Source of the DNA: Bdellovibrio sp.
GTDB lineage: Bacteria > Bdellovibrionota > Bdellovibrionia > Bdellovibrionales > Bdellovibrionaceae
NCBI GenBank assembly: GCA_019104905.1
Contig: JAHRXB010000187.1
Span: forward strand, 1-26,871
DNA length: 26,871 bases
Direction of reading: 5' to 3'
Shown here: piece by piece, positions 8,220 to 15,579 of the stretch
Numbering within the stretch: position 1 is the first letter of the stretch
Layout: the number at the start of each line of letters is the position of its first letter
Made by a program: the position numbers and the translations under genes
The notes under the pieces: model-generated
Told to the model about the DNA's origin: nothing
Database searches by the model: none
Seen by the model: only the letters and a program-made list of their open reading frames with translations

Positions 8220-8645
8220 CTACTTTCTTACAAGATCATCGCAGACAATTTTTGTGTCTTGCTTCCAACCGAATAGGCCCTTAACTTGACCATCAATTGA
8301 AATTTTGGCCAGATCTTTATTCATTATTTCAATATCAACACGACCTCTTGTTGTAGCATGTCCGTTTACATGCTCACTACATGACATCATAATTCCGGTC
8401 CCCTGACTGCCCACGAAAGAATTTATTTGAAGAACCGAATCATCACAGTATGCAAATGTACCTGCCGAAAGATTTTTGGTGAGACCAACTATCTCGGTCT
8501 TTCCATCTTTTGAAACATAAAAAATTTGACCATTATTTCTATTCTCAACTTCAACATCACAACCATTACTATTAGAGTATTTTAGAGTGTCGGCATGGGC
8601 CGACATGGAAAGCAATAACGTCGACAAAATTAAAATTTGTTTCAT
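8220..8645 (-). CDS. Small secreted protein of unknown function, four cysteines
   Basis: 141 residues from the ATG at 8645, preceded by AGGAGT; the product starts with signal peptide MKQILILSTLLLSMSAHA (cleavage before Asp-Thr). An upstream in-frame ATG would add ten residues that spoil the signal peptide. The mature part has four Cys (in SNGCDVE, FAYCDDS, MMSCSEH, IVCDDL), enough for two periplasmic disulfides, and short beta-rich segments; no family is recognised. The coding DNA is visibly more A/T-rich than its neighbours, with runs such as AAAAAATTTGACC, hinting at a different origin or relaxed codon use. It lies 92 bases downstream of the 8737 gene on the same strand and may share its transcript. 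Confidence 0.7.
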   Translation of the reverse strand: MKQILILSTLLLSMSAHADTLKYSNSNGCDVEVENRNNGQIFYVSKDGKTEIVGLTKNLSAGTFAYCDDSVLQINSFVGSQGTGIMMSCSEHVNGHATTRGRVDIEIMNKDLAKISIDGQVKGLFGWKQDTKIVCDDLVRK

Positions 8646-8736
8646 GAGGACTCCTAAATTTTTAACATACAACAAGTAAGGACACTTTATCTTATGCGGA
8701 AGTCATTCAAATCCGCTTGCATCACCTAAAAAAGAA

Positions 8737-9300
8737 CTATTTATCAATACGAAGTCGGAAGCTTCCGAAGTTTTCCATTTCTTTTGAAGCAAATCCATTA
8801 GAGGTCTTTACAGACTTTATGGCTCTGACGATCACTTCAATGTCTTGGGGGTTCTCTTGATTTTTATTCAAGAGAGAGGAAATCTGTTCAACTCCGGCAG
8901 CACCCAGGCTTGTTAAAGACTGCTGAGAGAGAACTTTAAAGTCTTTACTTACAAGAAGCACTTCGAAATCAGAATATCGGACTTCGACTTTTATGCCATT
9001 TTCCATGATGTAAGTTTCAAGGGAGGGGTTCTGATCAAGAGTCCATTGACTTCCATTACATTTAACTAGTGTCACTTTAAGAGAGGCTTCGTGATTCAAC
9101 ACAGAAGGTTTTTCTCCCACAAGTTCCACCATAACATTCTTTGAGCCAGCAAGAGGTGTTGATTTGATGGATCTACTGCAATGGACGGCGGCACCATCGA
9201 AGGTTTTAAAGACTTTGGCTTTTGAGTCTGCCATGGCATTTTGAGTGAAGGCTCCCAAAGTGGCCGTGGCAAGGAAAGAGAGAAACAGTTTTGATTTCAT
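8737..9300 (-). CDS. Secreted protein of unknown function, two cysteines
   Basis: 187 residues. The ATG at 9300 has GGGAG seven bases upstream and opens a signal peptide (MKSKLFLSFLATATLGAFTQNAMA, cleavage before Asp-Ser). The mature 163 residues contain two Cys (VHCSRS and VKCNGS), positioned to form one disulfide, and a predicted mostly beta secondary structure. No domain is recognised. It has the same general design as the 8220 product (small, exported, disulfide-capable, conserved C-terminal charged tail) but no convincing sequence similarity by eye. The leader holds a GAGGT-TTTT-ACCTC hairpin (9316-9329) just ahead of the Shine-Dalgarno. Confidence 0.7.
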   Translation of the reverse strand: MKSKLFLSFLATATLGAFTQNAMADSKAKVFKTFDGAAVHCSRSIKSTPLAGSKNVMVELVGEKPSVLNHEASLKVTLVKCNGSQWTLDQNPSLETYIMENGIKVEVRYSDFEVLLVSKDFKVLSQQSLTSLGAAGVEQISSLLNKNQENPQDIEVIVRAIKSVKTSNGFASKEMENFGSFRLRIDK

Positions 9301-9352
9301 TCAAGGCTCCCGTTCGAGGTTTTTACCTCTCTGAGCAAGAGTCGCGCCGAGC

Positions 9353-9362
9353 GAGAGCTCTC
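9353..9362. repeat. Ten-base palindrome upstream of the 9300 gene
   Basis: GAGAGCTCTC is a perfect palindrome about 55 bases upstream of the start at 9300. A TATAAG on the minus strand lies just beyond it (near 9371-9376), so the palindrome would fall at about +5 to +20 of a transcript from there. An operator is possible but no -35 element is clear. Confidence 0.2.
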
Positions 9363-9435
9363 TCAAAACTCTTATAATCTTCGAGGGAGTAGAAATTGTG
9401 GTGGGAGCTGTCTAGAGACTAGTCAGAAGACGGAA

Positions 9436-9454
9436 GGGGGCATTTTCAGCCCCC
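9436..9454 (-). terminator. GC hairpin past the CsbD-like gene, probable terminator
   Basis: GGGGGC (9436-9441) and GCCCCC (9449-9454) form a six-base-pair all-GC stem with a 7-base loop, eight bases beyond the stop of the minus-strand gene at 9462. The tract that follows on the minus strand is only pyrimidine-rich, so termination may be partial. Confidence 0.5.
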
Positions 9455-9461
9455 GCCTGGG

Positions 9462-9758
9462 TTAGTGACTAAATTTGTTTTTGATTTGCTCAAACTTGCT
9501 TTCAACTTTGTCTCCAATCTTAGCCATAAATCCCTTCGCCATGGCATCGTCGATATGGAGCGTATCCATCACCTGATGAACTTTTTTGCTGGTCTCCTCT
9601 TTAGGGAGGCCCGTTTTTTGAGAAACTAAAGAGACGAACTCATCAGGACTGGTCATGGCTTTTTTTAGCTCGTCCTCACTTAAGTTTAAATTGCCGAAAT
9701 TCTGTTTAAGGGCTCCTGAGAGTTCAGTGAGTTTTCCTTGGATCATATCTTTATCCAT
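9462..9758 (-). CDS. CsbD-like small protein, possible stress protein
   Basis: 98 residues from the ATG at 9758, chosen because GGAGG sits seven bases upstream; longer in-frame versions have no such site. The N-terminal third (MDKDMIQGKLTELSGALKQNFGNL) resembles the CsbD/YjbJ pattern (MNKD-x-I-x-GKW-x-QLKG-x-x-K-x-x-WGKL), a family of small hydrophilic helical proteins induced under general stress in other bacteria. The remaining residues (a TGLPKEETSKKVHQV segment and a Lys-rich amphipathic tail) extend beyond the usual 60-70 residue CsbD length. No signal peptide, so cytoplasmic. The gene is divergent from the flagellar operon and shares its 245-base control region. Family call is by eye. 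Confidence 0.65.
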   Translation of the reverse strand: MDKDMIQGKLTELSGALKQNFGNLNLSEDELKKAMTSPDEFVSLVSQKTGLPKEETSKKVHQVMDTLHIDDAMAKGFMAKIGDKVESKFEQIKNKFSH

Positions 9759-9885
9759 AAAGAACCTCCATTTTGGCTTGTTGATCTGCCTCTTTAGGAG
9801 GCGCTTCTTTGCAGGGAGAGTCAAATCTTCGCGCCAAAACTTTGACTCCTGTCAGAGAAGTTTTACCCAGGAAACATTTTCCCCA

Positions 9886-9902
9886 CAGGCAAAATTTGCC
9901 TG
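9886..9902. promoter_or_regulatory. 17-base palindrome, candidate activator site upstream of fliL
   Basis: CAGGCAAA-A-TTTGCCTG has perfect eight-base arms around one central base. Its centre is about 84 bases upstream of the start point predicted from the sigma-54 element at 9952-9967, the usual distance range for enhancer-binding proteins. It also lies 136 bases ahead of the divergent CsbD-like gene. Whether a protein binds here is inference. Confidence 0.45.
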
Positions 9903-9951
9903 AAATCAAATATGTTGGACCGCAGTTTATTCGGCAGGACCAGAGTCTTGT

Positions 9952-9967
9952 TGGCATCCGAGTTGCT
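9952..9967 (+). promoter_or_regulatory. Sigma-54-type (-24/-12) promoter of the flagellar operon
   Basis: TGGCATC-N4-TTGCT matches the consensus TGGCACG-N4-TTGCA with invariant GG (9953-9954) and GC (9965-9966) exactly ten bases apart. The predicted start point is near 9978, giving a leader of about 26-38 bases. The leader contains a GACCAC-TCT-GTGGTC hairpin (9982-9996). Sigma-54 control of fliL-type operons is well known in polarly flagellated bacteria. Confidence 0.7.
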
Positions 9968-10015
9968 TTCAATCTTGTAAGGACCACTCTGTGGTCGTTC
10001 ATCATGGAGGATGAA

Positions 10016-10552
10016 GTGGCTGAAGAAAAAGCGGCAGCAGCGGAAGTGTCATCAGCTCCGAGCGGGGGATCTGGACAAAAGCCTATACTATTAATTGCGT
10101 TGGCGGTCATCAATATGCTCGTCGTGGCCGGCGTAGGCTTTATGCTCTATCAAGGACGCAAAAAAGATGCGGCAGAACCTAAAATTGAGCACGTCATTAA
10201 GGGCGAGGCCGAAGCACAACATAAAGAAGCGACGGAAGAAAAAGAGGTCGTTGGGAAAGTGGTGCCTCTTGAAACTTTTATTGTGAATTTGGCAGGCTCG
10301 AAGGGGCGTCAGGTTGCGAAAGTTAACATGGAGTTGGAAGTTAAGGGCGACCACGTTCTTGAAGAGATCGAAAAGCGTAAAGCGCAAATCCGTGACATCA
10401 TTATTATTATTCTCTCTTCCAAGACCTACGCAGATGTTTCATCTCGTGAAGGTAAAGATAGTTTAAGAAACGAAATCAAGGACACGATCAACTCTTTCCT
10501 GGTTCAGGGAAAGATCTCGAACGTGTTCTTCACAGAGTTTATCTATAACTAA
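10016..10552 (+). CDS. fliL: Flagellar basal-body-associated protein FliL
   Basis: About 178 residues. FliL is a single-pass inner-membrane protein that surrounds the stator and supports torque. One transmembrane helix is seen at about residues 23-44 (ILLIALAVINMLVVAGVGFML), then an Ala/Glu/Lys linker, then the periplasmic FliL domain (PLETFIVNLAGSKGRQVAKVNMELE ... IRDIIIIILSSKTYADVSSREGKDSLRNEIKDTIN), which resembles stomatin-type folds. The GTG at 10016 is chosen because GGAGG lies five bases ahead; the in-frame ATG at 10004 has no Shine-Dalgarno and its own codons 1-3 make up that GGAGG. First gene of the operon behind the sigma-54 element; fliM follows after nine bases. Confidence 0.9.
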   Translation: MAEEKAAAAEVSSAPSGGSGQKPILLIALAVINMLVVAGVGFMLYQGRKKDAAEPKIEHVIKGEAEAQHKEATEEKEVVGKVVPLETFIVNLAGSKGRQVAKVNMELEVKGDHVLEEIEKRKAQIRDIIIIILSSKTYADVSSREGKDSLRNEIKDTINSFLVQGKISNVFFTEFIYN

Positions 10553-10561
10553 GGCAGGACT

Positions 10562-11566
10562 ATGAATCAGGTTCTTTCGCAAAGTGAAGTGGATGCTCTG
10601 TTAGCTGCGGTCTCCGATGGGGATGTGGCAACGTCGGAGACAAGCAAGCCCGAGGCGACGGCCTCTGTGGGGAAAGTGGACGAGCGTAAGATTGTTTCTT
10701 ACGATCTGACCAGTCAAGACAGAATCATCCGGGGACGTCTTCCTCAGTTAGAAGTGATCTACGAGAAGTTCATGCGAGCTTTCCGTGTTTCATTGTCTTC
10801 GGCACTTCGTAAAATTGCCTCGATCACCTTGACCTCGACTGAATTTTTGAAATTTGGCGAGTTCATCAATACATTGCCAATGCCGACGTGCATGAGTGTT
10901 CTTCGTTTCGGGAACTTACGTGGTTCGGCTTTGTTCGTTATTGAAAGTAAATTGGCTTATGCGTTGGTAGATAGTTTTTTTGGTGGTGCGGATCGCCCTT
11001 ATACTAAAATTGACGGGAAAGACTTTACACCGATTGAGCTTTCGATCGTACAAAAGGTTGTGGGACTTGCCATCAATGATTTGGAGATGGCCTGGGCTTC
11101 CATTGAGAAAATCGGTTGTTCTTTTGTGCGTACCGAAGTGAATCCTCAATTCGTGGGGATTGTGCCTCCGACAGACGTGGTCATTGCGTCGACATTCGAC
11201 GTGGAGCTTGAAAATGCGACGGGTACGATTTCCATCGTAATTCCCTATGCGACCATCGAGCCGATCAAACAAAAACTTTCAACGGGTTTCCAGGTGGAAT
11301 CCGATCAGACGGATAAAAAACTTTGGACTTCTATTATTCAAGAACAACTTCTTGAAACTGATATGGAAATCAAAGTGAACTTAGGCGAGACCGAAATAAA
11401 ACTCAAAGACATGATGAATCTCAAAGTAGGTGACGTGATTCCGTTGGATCAAGACGCCTCTGGAGAATTTGACGTCAATGTTGAGGGTGTTAAGAAATTT
11501 AAAGGTTATTACGGAATACATCATGGAACTGTGGCGGTCCAAGTGACTCGACCGGTGCAGAAGTAG
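10562..11566 (+). CDS. fliM: Flagellar motor switch protein FliM
   Basis: 334 residues, normal length. FliM joins FliG and FliN in the C-ring and binds phospho-CheY to reverse rotation. The N-terminal CheY-binding peptide is intact (LSQSEVDALL, residues 5-14), followed by a Ser/Thr/Glu linker, the CheC-like middle domain (about 50-230, with FFGGADRPYTKIDGKDFTPIE), and a C-terminal SpoA domain (about 255-330). AGGA lies five bases ahead of the ATG. Nothing unusual is seen. Confidence 0.97.
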   Translation: MNQVLSQSEVDALLAAVSDGDVATSETSKPEATASVGKVDERKIVSYDLTSQDRIIRGRLPQLEVIYEKFMRAFRVSLSSALRKIASITLTSTEFLKFGEFINTLPMPTCMSVLRFGNLRGSALFVIESKLAYALVDSFFGGADRPYTKIDGKDFTPIELSIVQKVVGLAINDLEMAWASIEKIGCSFVRTEVNPQFVGIVPPTDVVIASTFDVELENATGTISIVIPYATIEPIKQKLSTGFQVESDQTDKKLWTSIIQEQLLETDMEIKVNLGETEIKLKDMMNLKVGDVIPLDQDASGEFDVNVEGVKKFKGYYGIHHGTVAVQVTRPVQK

Positions 11567-11583
11567 CAAAAGTAGGGGGATGA

Positions 11584-11949
11584 ATGACTGACGATAATTT
11601 GGACAACTTGGCAGACCAACTCGTGGCGGAAGCGGCAGGGATGGTTGCGGAAGGAAGTAAGAAAGCCGTAGAGACGCCAAGTCAGCATGATAGAAACTTG
11701 AATTTAATTTTAGACATCCCACTGAAAGTTTCTGTGGAGTTGGGTCGCACGAAGATGCCCGTGAGCGAGCTTTTGAATCTCACTCAAGGCAGTGTCATCG
11801 AGCTCAACAAGTTGGCCGGTGAGCCCATGGAAGTTTATGTGAATGATAAGTTGATCGCCCGCGGAGAAGCCGTCGTGGTCAATGAAAAGTTCGGTGTGCG
11901 TTTGACAGATATTATTTCTCCAGCTGAGCGCGTAGAACAGCTCAGATAA
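11584..11949 (+). CDS. fliN: Flagellar motor switch protein FliN
   Basis: 121 residues. The C-terminal 75 residues form a SpoA domain (IPLKVSVELGRTKMPVSELLNLTQGSVIELN ... GVRLTDIISPAERV) as in FliN of other bacteria, which forms the base of the C-ring and docks export chaperones through FliH. The N-terminal 40 residues are acidic and Ala-rich, a normal variable leader. GGGG lies ahead of the ATG; the gene is 17 bases from fliM and ten from fliO. Confidence 0.95.
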   Translation: MTDDNLDNLADQLVAEAAGMVAEGSKKAVETPSQHDRNLNLILDIPLKVSVELGRTKMPVSELLNLTQGSVIELNKLAGEPMEVYVNDKLIARGEAVVVNEKFGVRLTDIISPAERVEQLR

Positions 11950-11959
11950 GAGGTTTAAG

Positions 11960-12637
11960 ATGCGTTGGTTGCTTTCTCTCATCTTTGTGGTTTCAGTCTC
12001 TGCCCAAGCGGCTGAGGAAACGGCAGTCGCTCCTGCGACAAATGCGGACAGCGTTGTTGCGGAAGGAGTGCCGGCGGTCAGCTCCGAAGGGGTCGTGGCC
12101 GAGAAAAGCAAAGTAGATACTCGCAAAGAGTCCGAGATTCCTCTGAATCTAGATGCGAATAAGAAGGCTGCCAGCGAAGGCAGTGGTGTTTTCCGTATTC
12201 TTTTCACCTTGTCGATTTTGGGACTTGTTGGAACTGGGGCTTACTTCTTCCTCCGTAAGTATTCCATTCCGAAAGCTTCCAAACATCAAACCCAAATCAA
12301 GGTTCTTCAACAACACTATTTGGGACCTAAAAAGAGTTTGGCTATTGTTCGTGTGGCAGGAGAGTCCATTTTGATTGGTGTGACCGATCATAACATCACA
12401 ATGATCAAAGCCTTATCGCTTTTGGATGATGAAGTGCCTGAAGAGGCACCTCAAAATTTCGGAAATGTTCTAGGGGGCTTAGGCACCAAGGCGGACTTTT
12501 CTGGGAACGACGAAGAAGACGTGCCAGCTCCACGTAAAAAAGCGGCTCGAGAATTGGATTCTGACGAAGAGTTCGCCATCAGTGGCATTAAAGATATTGT
12601 TTCTAAACGTCTTAAAGGGATGAGGTCTCTTCAGTGA
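11960..12637 (+). CDS. fliO: Flagellar biosynthesis protein FliO
   Basis: 225 residues, at the long end for a family that is poorly conserved. A cleavable-looking signal peptide (MRWLLSLIFVVSVSAQA) is followed by an Ala/Val/Glu-rich segment, one transmembrane helix (about 77-97, VFRILFTLSILGLVGTGAYFFL), and the cytoplasmic FliO core (IKVLQQHYLGPKKSLAIVRV-type strand pair, ILIGVTDHNITMI). The tail is acidic. FliO assists assembly of the FliP ring of the export gate. AGAGG is eight bases ahead of the ATG. Its stop overlaps the GTG start of fliP by four bases. Confidence 0.9.
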   Translation: MRWLLSLIFVVSVSAQAAEETAVAPATNADSVVAEGVPAVSSEGVVAEKSKVDTRKESEIPLNLDANKKAASEGSGVFRILFTLSILGLVGTGAYFFLRKYSIPKASKHQTQIKVLQQHYLGPKKSLAIVRVAGESILIGVTDHNITMIKALSLLDDEVPEEAPQNFGNVLGGLGTKADFSGNDEEDVPAPRKKAARELDSDEEFAISGIKDIVSKRLKGMRSLQ

Positions 12638-13392
12638 GAAAGACAAACTGGACTCTTTGCAGTCTTCTTTTATTGCCTCTGATACTTTTGATAAGTTCCA
12701 GTGCGTTTGCGCAAGTGACTTTGCCAACCGTGAATCTTGGCTTTAAAACCACGGACAATCCTAACGAAGTTGTGAATGCCGTGAAGTTGATCTTGATCAT
12801 GACGGTGCTGACTTTGGCACCGGCGATTCTGATCATGATGACAGGCTTTACTCGTATTATTATTGTGTTCTCGTTTTTGAGACAGGCCATGGGTGTGCAG
12901 CAAATGCCTCCCAACCAACTGTTGGTTGGTTTGGCGTTATTCCTCACCTTTTTTGTAATGCAACCGGCTTTTAATGAAATGAACAAGAATGGGATTCAAC
13001 CCTATATGGCGGGAAAAATCTCTCAGGACGCGGCGATTGAAAATACACTGGCTCCGCTTCGTAAATTCATGTTCAGTCAGACTCGGGATTCGGATTTAGC
13101 GCTTTTTATTAAACTCTCAAAAGTAGATAAACCTAAAACGCGCGCCGATGTGCCCACGATGGTTTTAGTTCCGGCCTTTGTGGTGTCTGAACTTAAAACC
13201 GCTTTTCAAATTGGCTTTATTATCTTCCTGCCTTTTCTGGTGATCGACATTGTCGCGGCCAGTGTTTTGATGGCGATGGGGATGATGATGCTTCCCCCTG
13301 TAGTTATTTCGTTACCCTTTAAGATCATGCTCTTTGTCTTGGTGGATGGATGGGGTCTTCTCATCGGTTCTATGGTCAAGAGTTTTGGGTGA
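12634..13392 (+). CDS. fliP: Flagellar export gate protein FliP
   Basis: 252 residues with a cleavable signal peptide (about 1-26, ending SSAFA), a feature typical of FliP. The family signature regions are present: LAPAILIMMTGFTRIIIVFSFLRQA, MPPNQLLVGLALFLTFFVM, and RADVPTMVLVPAFVVSELKTAFQIGF, then VLMAMGMMMLPPVVISLPFKI. Four to five membrane segments. FliP forms the pentamer core of the type III export channel with FliQ and FliR. It starts at a GTG that overlaps the fliO stop (GTGA), so translation is coupled. Confidence 0.97.
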   Translation: MRKTNWTLCSLLLLPLILLISSSAFAQVTLPTVNLGFKTTDNPNEVVNAVKLILIMTVLTLAPAILIMMTGFTRIIIVFSFLRQAMGVQQMPPNQLLVGLALFLTFFVMQPAFNEMNKNGIQPYMAGKISQDAAIENTLAPLRKFMFSQTRDSDLALFIKLSKVDKPKTRADVPTMVLVPAFVVSELKTAFQIGFIIFLPFLVIDIVAASVLMAMGMMMLPPVVISLPFKIMLFVLVDGWGLLIGSMVKSFG

Positions 13393-13400
13393 GGTGAAAG

Positions 13401-13673
13401 ATGACAGAAGAATTAGTAATTCGACTTGGACAAGATGCTTTAAGAACCACGGCGATGCTGGCAGCACCTCTTTTGGTGAGCACGTTGGTAGTGGGTTTGG
13501 CCGTCAGTATTTTTCAGGCCCTGACTCAAATCAATGAGGCGACTCTGACATTTATTCCCAAGATGATCGTGGTGGCTCTGGTCTTTGTGCTCGCGGGACC
13601 GTGGATGATGGATGTGATGAGTACTTATACCGTGAATCTTTTTGAAAATATTGCGGTGATGGTGAGGGAATAA
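13401..13673 (+). CDS. fliQ: Flagellar export gate protein FliQ
   Basis: 90 residues with two membrane helices (about 16-38 and 52-72). Conserved FliQ patterns are visible: FQALTQINEATLTFIPKM between the helices and GPWMMDVM near the end. It packs around the FliP-FliR core of the export gate. GAGGTGAAAG lies ahead of the ATG; eight bases from fliP and four from fliR. Confidence 0.97.
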   Translation: MTEELVIRLGQDALRTTAMLAAPLLVSTLVVGLAVSIFQALTQINEATLTFIPKMIVVALVFVLAGPWMMDVMSTYTVNLFENIAVMVRE

Positions 13674-13677
13674 AGGC

Positions 13678-14457
13678 GTGATTAACTGGAGCTCAATGAC
13701 AGAGGCACAGATTCTTCTTTTTGCGTTGATCTTTCTGCGCATGATTGCCTTTGTCGTGTCCTCCGCGGTCTTTGGATCTCCGACAATCAACACCCCTGTA
13801 AAGGTTTTATTGTCCTTGGTTCTCAGTGTGGTGCTGTTTCCTGTGGTGAAAGTTGGCAGTGTCGACTACCAACTAATTTCTAATGAAATCATCGGCTTAG
13901 CGGTCCGAGAATTGATTGTAGGATTGTCCTTGGGATTTTTAACCCGCTTGTTCTTCTTTGTGGTCACAATGACAGGGGATTTGGTGTCAATCTCGGTCGG
14001 TTTGAGTGCTTCTCAGCTTTACAATCCGATGTTAGGAAGCCATGGAAATACGATTGATCAATTCTATTCTACAATCGGAACATTGGTTTTCCTGGCGATC
14101 AATGGGCACCACATGCTTCTCAGTGCAATAGCGCAAAGTTATGAACTTGTGCCTGTAAGTTCCATGACTTTGAATGTGGGGCCTTTCGCTGAAATGGCCG
14201 TTTACGGTCAAAGTGTGATGATCATGGCCATTAAGATGTGTGCGCCAGTTTTAGTGGCGATTTTATTGGTGAATCTGGCTATGGGGATTTTGGGAAGAGC
14301 TGTGCCCCAGATCAACGTCCTGGTGACGAGTATGCCGGTCACAATTATGTTGGGAATGACAGTGGTATTCCTCTGTCTTCCGCTTCTGGTGCTGGAAATG
14401 AATGGTCTAGTTGAAATCACTGCTACCAAACTGTTTGCGGTGATGAAACACTTATAG
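13678..14457 (+). CDS. fliR: Flagellar export gate protein FliR
   Basis: 259 residues, normal for FliR, with about six to seven hydrophobic helices. Typical regions: FGSPTINTPVKVLLSLVLS, REL-I-VGLSLGFLTR, and APVLVAILLVNLAMGILGRAVPQINVLVTSMPVTI. It completes the FliPQR pore. The start given is a GTG with GGGA nine bases upstream; an ATG at 13696 has GGAG four bases upstream and would drop six residues, so the true start is uncertain. A 60-base gap with a hairpin-covered ribosome site separates it from flhB. Confidence 0.95.
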   Translation: MINWSSMTEAQILLFALIFLRMIAFVVSSAVFGSPTINTPVKVLLSLVLSVVLFPVVKVGSVDYQLISNEIIGLAVRELIVGLSLGFLTRLFFFVVTMTGDLVSISVGLSASQLYNPMLGSHGNTIDQFYSTIGTLVFLAINGHHMLLSAIAQSYELVPVSSMTLNVGPFAEMAVYGQSVMIMAIKMCAPVLVAILLVNLAMGILGRAVPQINVLVTSMPVTIMLGMTVVFLCLPLLVLEMNGLVEITATKLFAVMKHL

Positions 14458-14498
14458 ATAGGTCTGTACCCTGGCAGTGTCGGGGTAGGTTGCTTTTA

Positions 14499-14515
14499 AG
14501 TTCTAGGAAGGAACT
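14499..14515 (+). promoter_or_regulatory. flhB: Hairpin around the flhB ribosome-binding site
   Basis: AGTTC (14499-14503) and GAACT (14511-14515) are perfect arms flanking TAGGAAG, so the AGGAAGGA Shine-Dalgarno of flhB would lie in the loop and 3' arm of a small stem, three bases before the ATG at 14518. Such a structure could tune flhB translation within the operon; this is inferred from sequence alone. Confidence 0.4.
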
Positions 14516-14517
14516 CA

Positions 14518-15579
14518 ATGGCTGAGGAAAACGGCGAAAAGACCGAACAGGCAACGGATGCGAGACGGGAAGAGTTTCGCAAAAAAGGGAACGTTGCGCA
14601 TACAAAAGAACTCGCGTCGGCAATATTGTTATTGGCGGCGGCGGGTGGCGTGTATGCATTGGGTCGCTTTTTCTTCAAAAATATCTTCGAAGTCTTTCAG
14701 TACTCCTTTGGACAAGATATGGTAGTGCTCGTGCGTGAGGGAAACTTCACGGAGGCCCTTCGTTTTTGTGCTGAAAAAGCTCTCATTCTAATTACTCCAG
14801 TCATGGGAATTGCGGGGCTTCTCGGGGCCGCTTCGTCTTTGATGCAGGTAGGATTCCTCCAAGTGGAGGACGCTTTGGAGCCTAATTTTGAAAAGCTCAA
14901 TCCCGTCGAAGGGTTTAAACGGGTTTTCAGCTTACGGGCGGTGGTCGAAGCCATTAAATCAATTCTTAAAATGGGTGCGATCGGACTTGTTCTCTATTTT
15001 CTTTTGCGCGGTGAAGTTAAACAAGTTCCTTACATGATCACCTTTTCGATAGAGCAAATTATCGTGTATCTGGGAACTGTAGTGGTGAAGCTTCTGGGCG
15101 GTGTTGGAGCGGTCATGTTTGTTATTGCCGCTGCTGACTACTTTTATCAGCGCTGGGATCTTGAAAAGAAGATGATGATGACCAAACAAGAGGTCAAAGA
15201 GGAACACAAGCAGCGTGAGGGTGATCCCATGATCAAATCACGCATTCGTCGTATCCAAAGGGAGATGGCGAGCAAGCGGATGATGGCGGAAGTTCCTAAA
15301 GCGGATGTGATTATCACCAACCCCACTCACATTGCTGTTGTACTCAAATACACGGACAACCTTCCGGCTCCACAGTTGATCGCCATGGGCGCGGATCATG
15401 TGGCTGAGAAGATTAAAGAGATCGGTCGCCAGCACAATATTCCTATTGTGGAAAATAAGCCTCTGGCGCGGACGATCTTTAAGACTTTGAAAATTGGACA
15501 AGTTATTCCTCGGGAACTCTTTGTCGCTGTGGCAGAGGTGTTGTCGTATGTTTATCGTTTGCGTAGGAAGAAGAGATAA
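14518..15579 (+). CDS. flhB: Flagellar export switch protein FlhB
   Basis: 353 residues. Four membrane helices in the first 210 residues, then a cytoplasmic autocleaving domain with the NPTH motif (Asn268-His271, in ITNPTHIAVVLKY); cleavage between Asn and Pro switches export from rod/hook to filament substrates. Other conserved elements: EKTEQATDARREEFRKKGNV at the start, the EVKEEHKQREGDP linker, and ENKPLARTIFK near the end. Complete and normal length. It begins a second translational block of the operon and its stop overlaps the flhA start by one base. Confidence 0.97.
   Translation: MAEENGEKTEQATDARREEFRKKGNVAHTKELASAILLLAAAGGVYALGRFFFKNIFEVFQYSFGQDMVVLVREGNFTEALRFCAEKALILITPVMGIAGLLGAASSLMQVGFLQVEDALEPNFEKLNPVEGFKRVFSLRAVVEAIKSILKMGAIGLVLYFLLRGEVKQVPYMITFSIEQIIVYLGTVVVKLLGGVGAVMFVIAAADYFYQRWDLEKKMMMTKQEVKEEHKQREGDPMIKSRIRRIQREMASKRMMAEVPKADVIITNPTHIAVVLKYTDNLPAPQLIAMGADHVAEKIKEIGRQHNIPIVENKPLARTIFKTLKIGQVIPRELFVAVAEVLSYVYRLRRKKR

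Noticed and set aside
9309..9322. GTTCGAGG resembling a tRNA T-loop
   Set aside because: No acceptor or anticodon arms can be folded around it; it is part of a short leader hairpin.
14472..14494. TGGCAGTG ... TTGC between fliR and flhB as a second sigma-54 promoter
   Set aside because: The GG and GC are not ten bases apart, so the element cannot be read as -24/-12.
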